From assembly GCF_041200175.1 (NCBI RefSeq), contig NZ_CP165727.1, forward strand, positions 4,901,501 to 4,965,500: a stretch of 64,000 nt of DNA, read 5' to 3'. The position numbers were made by a program, and so were the translations under genes. The DNA comes from Streptomyces sp. R33. GTDB taxonomy: Bacteria; Actinomycetota; Actinomycetes; Streptomycetales; Streptomycetaceae. Position 1 is the stretch's first letter; each line of letters opens with the position of its first letter. This document shows, one piece after another, positions 25,417 to 34,891 of this stretch. The notes below the pieces were generated by a model that saw only the letters and a program-made list of their open reading frames with translations, made no database searches and was not told where the DNA came from.

Positions 25417-25448
25417 TCTTTAGACTACCTCATTACTCTCGCTAAAGA
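25417..25448 (-). promoter_or_regulatory. Putative MarR operator/promoter
   Basis: Perfect 7-bp arms TCTTTAG (25417-25423) and CTAAAGA (25442-25448) are separated by 18 nt. The proximal arm ends 2 nt before the marR start codon and overlaps the -10-like TAGTCT. The placement fits autorepression. Confidence 0.5.
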
Positions 25449-25533
25449 ATGCCACTTGAGTGGGTCACTCGTACGGGTGAGACGGCAGCGGAAAGCGACA
25501 CGCGTCCACGGTCTGTGCCACGACCCTTTCGGC

Positions 25534-25716
25534 ATGGGGACACACGTGCTGAGCATGCGCATAGACGGGGAGCTGCTCGACCGCCTCCGGACTCATGCCG
25601 CCAAACGCGGAATGAGCGTCCAGGACTATGTCGTCCGGACGCTCATTCGCGATGACTTCGACGAGCGCTTCAAGGCGGCGGTCGACGAGACGGAGAAGTT
25701 CTACGGGCTCACGTGA
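25534..25716 (+). CDS. Ribbon-helix-helix protein (60 aa)
   Basis: The 60-aa protein has a beta strand HVLSMRID and two helices (LLDRLRTHAAKRG, SVQDYVVRTLIRDDF), the pattern of Arc/CopG/ParD-type DNA-binding proteins. The tail is ERFKAAVDETEKFYG. It could be a solo antitoxin-like regulator; no toxin gene is adjacent. The start is ATG 25534. It is convergent with the purine permease gene. Confidence 0.7.
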   Translation: MGTHVLSMRIDGELLDRLRTHAAKRGMSVQDYVVRTLIRDDFDERFKAAVDETEKFYGLT

Positions 25717-25737
25717 GCCGCGCCCGGGTGGGCGGCC

Positions 25738-27195
25738 TTACGTGAGGCCGAGGGCCGGCATCGCGTAGTAGAAGACGAACACCGCCGACACGACGTACAT
25801 GGCCGCCGGGACCTCGCGGCCCCGGCCGGTCGCCAGCCGCAGGACGCAGAAGCTGATGAAGCCGAAGCCGATGCCGTTGGTGATCGAGTACGTGAACGGC
25901 ATCATCACCATGGCCAGGAAGGCCGGGACGGCGATGGTGAAGTCGCTCCAGTCGATGTCCTTGACCGAGCCCGCCAGGATCAGGAAGCCGACCGCCACGA
26001 GCGCGGGGGTGGCCGCCTGGGACGGGACCATGGTGGCGAGCGGGGTCAGGAACAGCGCCACCGCGAAGAGTCCGCCGGTCACGACGTTCGCCAGACCGGT
26101 ACGGGCGCCCTCGCCGACGCCGGCCGTGGACTCCACGAAGCAGGTGGTGGCCGAGGACGAGGTGGCGCCGCCGGACGCGACGGCCAGGCCGTCGACCAGC
26201 AGGACCCGGTTGATGCCGGGGAACTCGCCGGTCTTCTTGTCGATCAGCTTGGCCTCGTCGCCGACGCCGAGGATGGTCCCCATCGCGTCGAAGAAGCAGG
26301 ACAGCAGCACGGTGAAGACGAAGAGGATGCCGGTCAGCAGGCCGACCTTGCCGAAGCCGCCGAACGGGCTGACCTGGCCGACGAGCCCGAAGTCGGGCGC
26401 GGCCACCGGGTTGCCCGGCCACTCGGGGACGGTCAGGCCCCAGCCCGAGTCGGGCAGCCCGGCGATCAGCTGGACGGCGACGGCGATCACGGTCATGACC
26501 ACGATGGAGATCAGGATCGCGCCGGGCGTCTTGCGGATCAGCAGCGCGAGGGTCAGCAGGACGCCGACGACGAAGATCAGCACCGGCCAGCCGTGCAGGT
26601 GGCCGGCCGTGCCGAGCTGGAGCGGCACGGTGGTGTGCGCGGCGTCCGGGATGCGGGTGACGAAGCCCGAGTCGACCAGGCCGATCAGCATGATGAACAG
26701 GCCGATGCCGATCGCGATGCCCTTGCGCAGGCCCAGCGGGACGGCGTTCATGACCCGCTCGCGCAGGCCGGTCGCGACCAGCAGCATCACGACGAAGCCG
26801 GCCAGGACCACCATGCCCATGGCGTCGGGCCAGCTCATGCGCGGGGCGAGCTGGAGGGCGACGACGGTGTTCACGCCGAGGCCGGCGGCGAGCGCGATCG
26901 GGACGTTGCCGATGACGCCCATGAGGAGCGTGGTGAAGGCCGCCGTCAGGACGGTGGCGGTCACGAGCTGGCCGCCGTCGAGCTGGTGCCCGTACATGTC
27001 CTTCGCGCTGCCCAGGATGATCGGGTTCAGCACGATGATGTAGGCCATCGCGAAGAAGGTGGCGAAACCGCCGCGGACCTCGCGGGCGATCGTCGAGCCG
27101 CGCTCGGAGATCTTGAAGTAGCGGTCAAGGCCGGACGTGCCGTGGGGGGCGGGTTCCGGGAGGGCGGGCGCGGGGGCGGGGGCCGACGTGCTCAT
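25738..27195 (-). CDS. NCS2/AzgA-type purine permease
   Basis: The 485-aa protein has 12 or more membrane segments. Family motifs are REVRGGFATFFAMAYIIVLNP (about 41-60), GLGVNTVVA, FDAMGTILGVGDEAKL (about 306-321) and SSSATTCFVESTAGVGEGART (about 354-373). The AzgA subgroup takes up adenine, guanine or hypoxanthine by proton symport. The start is ATG 27195 with AGAGGACC upstream. A nested inverted repeat lies 40-85 nt upstream. Confidence 0.9.
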   Translation of the reverse strand: MSTSAPAPAPALPEPAPHGTSGLDRYFKISERGSTIAREVRGGFATFFAMAYIIVLNPIILGSAKDMYGHQLDGGQLVTATVLTAAFTTLLMGVIGNVPIALAAGLGVNTVVALQLAPRMSWPDAMGMVVLAGFVVMLLVATGLRERVMNAVPLGLRKGIAIGIGLFIMLIGLVDSGFVTRIPDAAHTTVPLQLGTAGHLHGWPVLIFVVGVLLTLALLIRKTPGAILISIVVMTVIAVAVQLIAGLPDSGWGLTVPEWPGNPVAAPDFGLVGQVSPFGGFGKVGLLTGILFVFTVLLSCFFDAMGTILGVGDEAKLIDKKTGEFPGINRVLLVDGLAVASGGATSSSATTCFVESTAGVGEGARTGLANVVTGGLFAVALFLTPLATMVPSQAATPALVAVGFLILAGSVKDIDWSDFTIAVPAFLAMVMMPFTYSITNGIGFGFISFCVLRLATGRGREVPAAMYVVSAVFVFYYAMPALGLT

Positions 27196-27233
27196 GCGGT
27201 CCTCTGGGTCCTCATTGCGGGGGCATTGGGGGA

Positions 27234-27278
27234 TTCATACGAAGAAAATGGGCCATGCCCACACCGTTTCAGTATGAA
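27234..27278 (-). promoter_or_regulatory. Nested inverted repeat upstream of the purine permease
   Basis: TTCATAC (27234-27240) and GTATGAA (27272-27278) flank an inner TGGGC/GCCCA pair (27249-27253, 27257-27261) with a 3-nt loop, nearly concentric. It is AT-richer than its surroundings. It could be an operator or a leader RNA hairpin. It does not resemble the purine riboswitch core. Confidence 0.5.
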
Positions 27279-27344
27279 CACATGAACGAAAGCCCGTCCA
27301 TCTCCGCGCGTAGACCCCGTTTCCGCGCACCTAGACTTGAGGGC

Positions 27345-27626
27345 ATGGCGAAATGGACTGCGAAGCACGAGGCGCCCGAGCCCCTCGAGGGCCCGATCGT
27401 CGCGACCGTCACCGGCGGCACGATCATCTGGTTCGCCCTGTTCCTGGTCCAGCTCCCCTTCTACGGCTGGTTCGCCGACCGGGACCTGCTGTGGTGGGTC
27501 TGGTGCTGCGCGGCCGGCGGCGTGCTCGGCCTGATCGGCCTCTGGTACGTCCGGGGCCGGGACGCGGCACTGAAGCGGCACGCAGCCGCGCGGGCCGCGG
27601 GGGACGGGGAGAGCAGCGCCGGCTGA
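27345..27626 (+). CDS. DUF2530-like small membrane protein
   Basis: The 93-aa protein has two transmembrane helices (VTGGTIIWFALFLVQLPF, about 22-39; WWVWCCAAGGVLGLIGLWYV, about 50-69), a charged N-terminus (KHEAPEPLEGP) and a basic C-tail. This matches DUF2530 in size and layout. The function is unknown. TAGACT is 7 nt before the ATG (leaderless-type). The stop codon lies in a 21-nt tandem duplication. Confidence 0.75.
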   Translation: MAKWTAKHEAPEPLEGPIVATVTGGTIIWFALFLVQLPFYGWFADRDLLWWVWCCAAGGVLGLIGLWYVRGRDAALKRHAAARAAGDGESSAG

Positions 27627-27662
27627 GGGGCCACAGGTCCAGGCTGAGGGGCCACAGGTCCA
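27621..27662. repeat. 21-nt perfect tandem duplication across a stop codon
   Basis: Two identical 21-nt units (27621-27641, 27642-27662) begin GGCTGAGGGG. The first holds the TGA (27624-27626) of the DUF2530 gene. Confidence 0.95.
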
Positions 27663-27761
27663 GGGGTCTGGGGGACCAGGGGACGATTCGGGTCATCCCG
27701 AAGTCGGATCTTCGGACTTCTCGGCGGGTGAAGCCGTAGAACCCCCTTTACCGTCGAAAGC

Positions 27762-30233
27762 ATGACGCAGCGGGCAGACATCGACCCCGACGGTTCCGAG
27801 CCGGCGGGCAGCAGGGGACCCGGCGGCGCGGCCATCGACGCCGGAGCCGAGCTCGACCCGGTGCACCCGGTCCGGCCGCCCGCGCCCCGGTTCAAGCCCG
27901 CCGGCCTGACCACCGCCGAAGTCGCCGAACGCGTTGCCCGCGGAGCAGTCAACGACGTGCCCGTCCGCAGCAGCCGTTCCACCGCCGACATCGTCCGCGC
28001 CAACGTCTTCACCCGGTTCAACGCCATCATCGGCGTGCTCTGGGTGATCATGCTCATCGTCGCGCCGCTCCAGGACAGCCTCTTCGGCTACGTGATCATC
28101 GCGAACACCGGCATCGGCATCATCCAGGAGATGCGGGCCAAGAAGACCCTGGACAGCCTCGCCGTCATCGGCGAGGCCAAACCCAGCGTCCGCCGCGACG
28201 GCCGGACCGCCGAGATCTCCACCTCCGAGATCGTCCTCGACGACGTCATCGAGCTCGGGCCGGGGGACAAGGTCGTCGTCGACGGAGCCGTCGGCGAGGC
28301 CGACGGCCTGGAGATCGACGAGTCCCTGCTCACCGGCGAGGCCGACCCCGTCCTGAAGAAGCCCGGCGACCCGGTCATGTCCGGGTCGTTCGTCGTCGCC
28401 GGCGGCGGCGCGTTCACGGCCACCAAGGTCGGCCGCGAGGCCTACGCCGCCCAGTTGGCCGAAGAGGCCACCCGCTTCACGCTCGTCCACTCGGAGCTGC
28501 GCTCCGGCATCTCCACCATCCTCAAGTACGTCACCTGGATGATGATCCCGACCTCGATCGGCCTGATCATCAGCCAGCTCGTCGTCAAGGACGACAACCT
28601 CAAGGACGCCATCGCCCGCACCGTCGGCGGCATCGTCCCGATGATCCCCGAGGGCCTGGTCCTGCTGACCTCCGTCGCCTTCGCGATCGGCGTCATCCGG
28701 CTCGGCCGCAAGCAGTGCCTGGTGCAGGAACTGCCGGCCATCGAGGGTCTCGCGCGCGTCGACGTGGTCTGCCTCGACAAGACCGGCACCCTCACCGAGG
28801 GCGGCATGGACGTCACCGAGCTCCGCCCGCTCGGCGGCGCGGAGGACGTGTACGTCAGGAAGGTGCTCGGGGCGCTCGGCGAGTCCGACCCGCGCCCCAA
28901 CGCCAGCCTCCAGGCGATCATCGACGCCTACCCCGTCAGCGCCGAGTGGCGCTGCACCGAATCGCTGCCCTTCTCCTCCGCCCGCAAGTACAGCGGCGCC
29001 AGCTTCAGCGAGGGCGACGGCGAGAACAACACCTGGCTGCTCGGCGCCCCCGACGTTCTCCTGCCGGTCGGCGACCCGGCCCTCGACGAGATCAACGGGC
29101 TCAACGAACAGGGCCTGCGCGTCCTGCTGCTCGCCAAGGCCGCGCGCGAGCTCGACGACCCGGCCGTCGGGGCCGGGGCCCGGCCGACCGCCCTGATCGT
29201 CCTGGAACAGCGGCTGCGCCCCGACGCCGCCGACACCCTGCGCTACTTCGAGGACCAGAAGGTCCACGCCAAGGTCATCTCCGGCGACAACGCGGTCTCC
29301 GTCGGCGCGGTGGCCGGCAAGCTCGGCCTGCCGGGCGCCGAGAACACGGTCGACGCGCGCAAGCTGCCGGCCGAGCAGGCCGAGATGGCCAGGGTGCTCG
29401 ACGACAACGCCGTCTTCGGGCGGGTCACCCCGCAGCAGAAGCGCGACATGGTCGGCGCACTGCAGTCCAAAGGCCACACGGTCGCCATGACGGGCGACGG
29501 CGTCAACGACGTCCTGGCCCTCAAGGACGCGGACATCGGCGTGTCGATGGGCTCAGGCTCGGAGGCCACCCGCGCGGTCGCGCAGATCGTCCTCCTGAAC
29601 AACAGCTTCTCCACCCTCCCCTCGGTGGTCGCCGAGGGCCGCCGGGTCATCGGCAACATCACCCGGGTCGCCACCCTCTTCCTCACGAAGACCGTCTACT
29701 CGGTCCTCCTCGCGATCCTGGTGGTCTGCTTCCAGGTCGAGTACCCCTTCCTGCCGCGCCACCTGACGCTGCTGTCCACCCTCACCATCGGCATCCCGGC
29801 GTTCTTCCTCGCCCTGGCCCCGAACAAGGAGCGGGCGAGGCCGCACTTCGTGAAACGGGTGATGCGGTACGCGATCCCGGGCGGAGTGATCGCGGCCGTG
29901 GCCACCTTCGTGACGTACCTGGTCGCCCGCCACCACTACACGGGCCCGGAAGCCCTGAACGCCGAGACGAGCGCGGCGACGCTGACGCTGTTCCTGACCT
30001 CGATGTGGGTCCTGGTGATCATCGCCCGCCCGTACACGTGGTGGCGGGTCGCCCTGGTCGGCGCGATGGGCGCGGCGTTCCTGATCGTCCTGGTCGTCCC
30101 GTGGCTCCAGGACTTCTTCCAGCTGAAGCTGGTGGGCACGCAGCTCCCGTGGACGGCGGTGGCCATCGCGGCGGCGGCATCGGTCCTGATCGAGTTCACG
30201 TTCCGCTGGGTCGACCGGAAGTTCCCGGCCTAG
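27762..30233 (+). CDS. CtpE-like P-type cation ATPase
   Basis: The 823-aa protein has P-type ATPase landmarks: the actuator LLTGEAD, the membrane motif IVPMIPEGLVLLTS, the phosphorylation site DKTGTLT with Asp 339, and the hinge GDGVNDVLALKDADIG. The N-terminus (1-45) is Pro/Gly-rich. The PEGL motif and overall layout match mycobacterial CtpE, which imports Ca2+; Ca2+ specificity here is inferred from family. The start is ATG 27762 with TACCGT 7 nt upstream. The stop TAG is embedded in the 14-bp palindrome at 30225-30238. Confidence 0.88.
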   Translation: MTQRADIDPDGSEPAGSRGPGGAAIDAGAELDPVHPVRPPAPRFKPAGLTTAEVAERVARGAVNDVPVRSSRSTADIVRANVFTRFNAIIGVLWVIMLIVAPLQDSLFGYVIIANTGIGIIQEMRAKKTLDSLAVIGEAKPSVRRDGRTAEISTSEIVLDDVIELGPGDKVVVDGAVGEADGLEIDESLLTGEADPVLKKPGDPVMSGSFVVAGGGAFTATKVGREAYAAQLAEEATRFTLVHSELRSGISTILKYVTWMMIPTSIGLIISQLVVKDDNLKDAIARTVGGIVPMIPEGLVLLTSVAFAIGVIRLGRKQCLVQELPAIEGLARVDVVCLDKTGTLTEGGMDVTELRPLGGAEDVYVRKVLGALGESDPRPNASLQAIIDAYPVSAEWRCTESLPFSSARKYSGASFSEGDGENNTWLLGAPDVLLPVGDPALDEINGLNEQGLRVLLLAKAARELDDPAVGAGARPTALIVLEQRLRPDAADTLRYFEDQKVHAKVISGDNAVSVGAVAGKLGLPGAENTVDARKLPAEQAEMARVLDDNAVFGRVTPQQKRDMVGALQSKGHTVAMTGDGVNDVLALKDADIGVSMGSGSEATRAVAQIVLLNNSFSTLPSVVAEGRRVIGNITRVATLFLTKTVYSVLLAILVVCFQVEYPFLPRHLTLLSTLTIGIPAFFLALAPNKERARPHFVKRVMRYAIPGGVIAAVATFVTYLVARHHYTGPEALNAETSAATLTLFLTSMWVLVIIARPYTWWRVALVGAMGAAFLIVLVVPWLQDFFQLKLVGTQLPWTAVAIAAAASVLIEFTFRWVDRKFPA

Positions 30234-30246
30234 GCCGGAGGGCGAC

Positions 30247-31680
30247 ATGGGCCGGGACCGGGGGACGGCGACCCTGGCACTGCTGTCCTTCGCCATGCTG
30301 GTCGTGTCGCTCGACCAGTACATCGTGGTGGTGGCGCTCCCCGACATCGCCCGGGACCTGGGCTACTCCGCACAGACGCTGCAGTCCGTCATCAGCGCCT
30401 ACGCGGTGACCTCGGCCGGCTTCCTCCTGTTCGGCGGCCGCGCAGCCGACCTGCTCGGACGGCGACGCGTGCTGGCCACCGGCCTCGGGCTGTACACCGC
30501 TGCGGCGCTCGCGGGCGGCCTCGCGACCGGGCCCGGGACGCTGCTCGCCGCCCGCGCGGTCCAGGGTCTCGGCGGCGCCCTCGTCTTCCCCACCACCCTG
30601 GCCCTCGTCAACACCACCTTCGCCGAAGGCCGGATGCGCAATCGCGCCCTGGGCATCTGGGGCGGTGCCGGAGCGGCGGGACTCGTGATCGGGGTGCTGC
30701 TCGGCGGCCTCCTGACGCAGGCCTTCGGCTGGGAGGCGGTGTTCCTCGTCAACGTGGCCCTGGCGGGGCCCGCGCTGCTGCTCACCTTCGTGGTGATCCC
30801 GCCGGACGGCCCGCGCGAGAGGGGCCGCACCTTCGACCTGCCCGGGGCGCTCAGCGTCACCGTGGGCGTCACGCTGATCGTGTTCGCCCTGGTCCAGGGA
30901 CCTGCCCTCGGCTGGCTCTCGCCGGGCTTCCTCGGCAGCGCGGCGGCGGGCCTGCTGCTGATCGCCGCCTTCTCCGTCATCGAGCGGCGCAGCCACGACC
31001 CGCTCGTGCCGCCCCGGCTGCTCGCCAACCCCCACCTCGTCACCGGCGTCGTCATCGCGTTCATGTTCATGGCGACGTTCGGCTCGGTGCTCTACTTCCT
31101 GTCCCTCTACTTCCAGGAAGTCCTCGGCTACGACGCCCTGCAGACCGGCGCCGGCTTCCTCATCCCCACGGCGGTGGTGGTCGCCGGCTCGACGACGGCC
31201 GGCCGGCTGGTGACGCGGTTCGGCCTCAGAACCACGTTGACCGCAGCCCTCGCCGTCGGCGCACTCGGTGCCGTCGCCCTCGGCTTCGCCGTCGCGCCGG
31301 ACGGCTCGTACACCGACCTGATCCCCGGCCTGGTGGCGCTCAGCATCGGCGACGGCATCGTCTTCACCACCATGTTCATCACCGCCGCCACCGGCGTCCC
31401 CGACCGGGACCAGGGCACCGCCTCGGGCATCGCCTCCACCGGCTCGGGCGTGGGCGCGGCGGTCGGCCTCGCCGTCCTCGTCCTGATCGCGACCGCCGGC
31501 CTCGACGGCCTCTCCGGCGTACGGCTCCGCGCCGCCACCGCCGAGGGGATCAGCACCGCCCTCTTCGCCGTGGCGGGCGGCATCGCCCTGACCTTCCTCA
31601 CGGCCCTGACCCGCTGCCCGACCCCGCCCGAACCGTGCCCGACCCCCACGCCCGTCCCGTACCAGACCCGCCGCTGCTGA
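30247..31680 (+). CDS. DHA2-family MFS drug exporter
   Basis: The 477-aa, 14-segment transporter has N-terminal SLDQYIVVVALPDIARDLG (motif D1), motif A LFGGRAADLLGRRRVLA, and motif C-like GAAGLVIGVLLGGLL. This is EmrB/QacA type, exporting hydrophobic compounds by proton antiport. The start ATG 30247 follows GGAGGGC and lies 13 nt after the ATPase stop, so the two are probably co-transcribed. The C-tail is unusually rich in Pro/Thr/Cys. Confidence 0.87.
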   Translation: MGRDRGTATLALLSFAMLVVSLDQYIVVVALPDIARDLGYSAQTLQSVISAYAVTSAGFLLFGGRAADLLGRRRVLATGLGLYTAAALAGGLATGPGTLLAARAVQGLGGALVFPTTLALVNTTFAEGRMRNRALGIWGGAGAAGLVIGVLLGGLLTQAFGWEAVFLVNVALAGPALLLTFVVIPPDGPRERGRTFDLPGALSVTVGVTLIVFALVQGPALGWLSPGFLGSAAAGLLLIAAFSVIERRSHDPLVPPRLLANPHLVTGVVIAFMFMATFGSVLYFLSLYFQEVLGYDALQTGAGFLIPTAVVVAGSTTAGRLVTRFGLRTTLTAALAVGALGAVALGFAVAPDGSYTDLIPGLVALSIGDGIVFTTMFITAATGVPDRDQGTASGIASTGSGVGAAVGLAVLVLIATAGLDGLSGVRLRAATAEGISTALFAVAGGIALTFLTALTRCPTPPEPCPTPTPVPYQTRRC

Positions 31681-31747
31681 CGGCGGCTTCACGTTCCGCC
31701 CCGTGGGGAGGGGGCCCCGGGGAGGGGGACGGCCGGTCCGGCCGGGT

Positions 31748-34700
31748 TCAGTCGAACCAGCGGTCGCGGGCCAGTTCTGCCGTGCGGGAGGGGTCCTCCA
31801 GGAGGGCCGCGACCTCGAAGCGGCGGGGCCACTGGCCGGCCGACCAGGCCAGACCCGCCGCCACGCCCTCGAGGGTGGAGGCGTGCAGGGTGCCGTCGGG
31901 GGTGCGGCGCCAGTCGAGTTCCACGCCGCCCGCGATGAGCTCCTCGTGCTCCAGGTAGGTCTCCGGCGTCGAGGGGCCCAGGAGGATCCGGACCGACTCC
32001 GGGACGTCGTGCTCCTCGCCCGGGGTCGTCACCTCAGCCGGGACCGTCTGCGAGACGCGGCGGACCTGGAGCAGCTCCGCCAGGTCGGCCGCGCGGGCCG
32101 GGGCCACCGGCAGCAGGGGGAGGCCCGCCGTGAGCGGCAGCAGGTCCGGGGCGTCCGCGATCAGCGCGTCCGCCGCGTCGACCACGACGACCTCGCCGTC
32201 CACCACCGCCCGCAGCTCGTCCGGGAGCGTGACCTGCTCGGGGTCCAGGTCGGCCAGGGCCCCGTACAGGGCGTGCAGTTGGCGGTCCGACACCTCGCGG
32301 TCCGGGTCGGCGAGCCGGCCCAGGAGCTCGGCGGCGCCGCCGGGCTCGTCCAGCAGCGCCGGCACGGTCGTGCGTACGCCCAGCGCCCGCAGGACCTGCT
32401 CGTCCTCGAAGCCCGTGGCGTCCGCCGGGGTGTACAGGCCCGCCAGCAGCGGATCGCCGCCCGCCGCGCGCAGACCCGCCGGGCGGCGGCCGTCGAGGAC
32501 CGGGTGGTCGCGCAGCCACCAGGCGGTGTACGGGCGCACCGACTGCGTGGTGCCGTCCGGGAGGAGGATCCTGACGGGCTGGGTCAGGGCGTCCCGGAGC
32601 GGCGGCCGGGCCAGCATCGCCAGGGCCTGGGGCCAGCAGTCGTCGTCGACCAGGTCCAGGTCCCGGACGGCGACGAGTTCGGTGGCCACGGGCGGCAGCG
32701 GCGTGTCCGGGAGCTGGTCGAGGACGTCCTCGCACCACACGTCCACCGCGTCCAGCAGGCCCGCGTCGTCGGGCTCGGCGAAGTCCCCCTCGCGCGGCTC
32801 CAGTTCGTCCGGGTCGAGGACCACGTCGGTGGCGCGGACCAGCTGGAACTCGGCCAGCACCCCGCAGGCGGTCAGCGGCTGCGCACCCCACCGGTCGGCC
32901 AGTTCGGCGTCCACGTACGGGACTTCGTCCTCGCGGATCACCGAGGCCAGCGGGGAGCCCGGCAGCAGGAGCTCGCCCGCGGGCGTGAGCTCGCCGTCCT
33001 CGTCCGGGAGGGCCAGCGCGCCCAGCCACGGCTCGTCTCCCGGCTCGAGGTCGGCGTCCCGGACCAGGCCCAGGACCACCTCGGCCAGCTCGTCCGCGTC
33101 GAGGGCGTCCTCGTCCCAGACCTCCCCGGCGTCCAGGGAGGCGGCCACCGCGGCCCGTACCTGCGGGGTCGTCAGGACCGCGCGGGGCGTCGCCGGGAGC
33201 GCGCCGAGGCGCTCCAGCAGCGGGTGCGCCGCGTCCGGGTGGGCCACCTTCAGGCCCATCCGGGCCAGGTCCTTCGGGGTTTCCGCGTCGGGCAGCAGCA
33301 CGTGGCGCGGGCCGATCGTGGTCCGCCCGTCGGCCAGCGGCACCGGCAGGCCCGAGAGCCGGTCCGGGTCCACCCCGGCCAGGGTGTCGTACAGCCGGTG
33401 CCACCACTCCGGGCCGCGCTCGATGCCCGCGATCCGCTCGATGGCGTCGCCCAGCGGCAGCCGGCCCACGCCCAGCGTGCGCAGCTCCGGCCGGCGCTCC
33501 AGCCCGGCGGGGAGCAGGGTCGGCAGCACCTCGGAGAGGACCCGTACGGTCTCGGCGCCGGCGCCCTCCACCACCTCGGCCTCGAAGGGGCGCAGGGCGG
33601 CCCGCTCCTCGGCGTGCTCGGCGTGCTCGGCCGGCGCCGCCGGGGCGAGGAAGGCCGTACGGGGCAGCCGCTGCAGCACGGCGGCGCGCAGCGCCCCGTC
33701 CAGGACGCCCTTGCCGAGCGGCCCGGGTACGAGGTCCACGAGCGCGGTGGTCACCGGGTCCCAGGCGCCCAGCAGTTCGGCGTACGCGTCGGCCGCGCGC
33801 TCCACGAGGAAGTCGGTCAGCGGCCCCGGCGCGGGGTGCCGGCGGGTGGTGTCCAGCGGCAGCGTCGCGATGAGCAGGGCGGGGATGCCCAGCGGCTCGT
33901 CGGTCGGGGTCGGCGCGTGCACCACGCTTGCGGTGGCCGGGCGTACGGGAGCGCCGTCGGTGTCGACGGGCACGGCCCAGGACACCGTCCAGGTCGGCCG
34001 CAGCCGCTCCTCGACCGGCCGGTCGGCGAGCAGCGCCCGCGCGATGGGGCCGCTGTGGCGGACGGTGCGCCAGCGGCGGGTCTCGCCGTCGGCGCCGCCG
34101 GCCGAGTCCTCGATGACGGTGTACGCGCCCTCGTCGCGGCGGCGCAGCGTACGGGTGCCCTCCTCCGGGGTCTCCACGAGGATCTCGGCCAGCCCGGGCA
34201 GGGTGAGCAGCAGCGCGTCGTCGATGCCGGCCAGCAGCCGCTGCACCAGGTCCCCGGCGGCGGCGTCGCGCAGCGGGAGGACGACCACGGTGTCGTAGCC
34301 CTCGGGGGCGGTGCCCTCGGCGGGCAGCGGCAGCCGCAGCAGCGGGACGTGCCCGTCACGGCGGCGCAGTTCGTCGCCGAGGCCGGGGCTGCCGTTGGCG
34401 GCGTCGCGGGCCAGTTCGCGGGCCTCGGCCAGGGACCACCGGACACCGCCGTGGCGGCCGAGTACGGCGGGCTCGTCGGACACCGCGAGGACGGCCGCGA
34501 AGCCGACGCCGAAGCGGCCCACGGTGTCACCCGAACCGGTGGACTCCCGCTTCGCGGAGGCCCGCAGGGTGCTCAGCGACTCCACGCCCGTCGCGTCCAG
34601 CGGGGCACCGGTGTTGGCGACGGCCAGCACCGCGTGCCCGCCCTCGCCGGGGTGCAGGGTGAGCCGGAGCCGGCCGGGCACCCGGGCCCGGGCCGCGGCG

Positions 34701-34891
34701 TCGGCCGCGTTCTGCGCCAGCTCGACGACGAGCCGGTCGCGGTAGCCGCCGAGGGCCAGGTCCTCCTCGGCGTTGGCGTCCTCCCGGAAGCGGGCCGGGC
34801 CCGCGCCCCAGGCGTCGAGCACCCCGCGCCGCAGCCGGGCCGTGCCGAAGGGGTCCACGCCACCCTGGGCCGCCGTCACTCGCACGCTCAC
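31748..34891 (-). CDS. Sacsin-like GHKL ATPase (1047 aa)
   Basis: The N-terminal 250 residues are a GHKL/Hsp90-type ATP-binding domain. The N box is LVVELAQNAADAAAR with Glu 57 and Asn 61, G1 is VANTGAPLD, and the lid is GDTVGRFGVGFAAVL (122-136). The remaining 800 residues have no recognisable enzyme motif and are Leu/Asp/Glu-rich. Streptomyces proteins of this type are annotated as sacsin N-terminal ATP-binding-domain proteins; the role is unproven (chaperone or protein remodelling is a guess). The start is GTG 34891 with GGAGG 6 nt upstream. It is monocistronic and convergent with the MFS gene. Confidence 0.82.
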   Translation of the reverse strand: MSVRVTAAQGGVDPFGTARLRRGVLDAWGAGPARFREDANAEEDLALGGYRDRLVVELAQNAADAAARARVPGRLRLTLHPGEGGHAVLAVANTGAPLDATGVESLSTLRASAKRESTGSGDTVGRFGVGFAAVLAVSDEPAVLGRHGGVRWSLAEARELARDAANGSPGLGDELRRRDGHVPLLRLPLPAEGTAPEGYDTVVVLPLRDAAAGDLVQRLLAGIDDALLLTLPGLAEILVETPEEGTRTLRRRDEGAYTVIEDSAGGADGETRRWRTVRHSGPIARALLADRPVEERLRPTWTVSWAVPVDTDGAPVRPATASVVHAPTPTDEPLGIPALLIATLPLDTTRRHPAPGPLTDFLVERAADAYAELLGAWDPVTTALVDLVPGPLGKGVLDGALRAAVLQRLPRTAFLAPAAPAEHAEHAEERAALRPFEAEVVEGAGAETVRVLSEVLPTLLPAGLERRPELRTLGVGRLPLGDAIERIAGIERGPEWWHRLYDTLAGVDPDRLSGLPVPLADGRTTIGPRHVLLPDAETPKDLARMGLKVAHPDAAHPLLERLGALPATPRAVLTTPQVRAAVAASLDAGEVWDEDALDADELAEVVLGLVRDADLEPGDEPWLGALALPDEDGELTPAGELLLPGSPLASVIREDEVPYVDAELADRWGAQPLTACGVLAEFQLVRATDVVLDPDELEPREGDFAEPDDAGLLDAVDVWCEDVLDQLPDTPLPPVATELVAVRDLDLVDDDCWPQALAMLARPPLRDALTQPVRILLPDGTTQSVRPYTAWWLRDHPVLDGRRPAGLRAAGGDPLLAGLYTPADATGFEDEQVLRALGVRTTVPALLDEPGGAAELLGRLADPDREVSDRQLHALYGALADLDPEQVTLPDELRAVVDGEVVVVDAADALIADAPDLLPLTAGLPLLPVAPARAADLAELLQVRRVSQTVPAEVTTPGEEHDVPESVRILLGPSTPETYLEHEELIAGGVELDWRRTPDGTLHASTLEGVAAGLAWSAGQWPRRFEVAALLEDPSRTAELARDRWFD

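Noticed and set aside
27234..27278. Purine riboswitch for the NCS2 permease
   Set aside because: The three-way junction and conserved loop sequences of the purine riboswitch are absent; only simple nested inverted repeats are seen.
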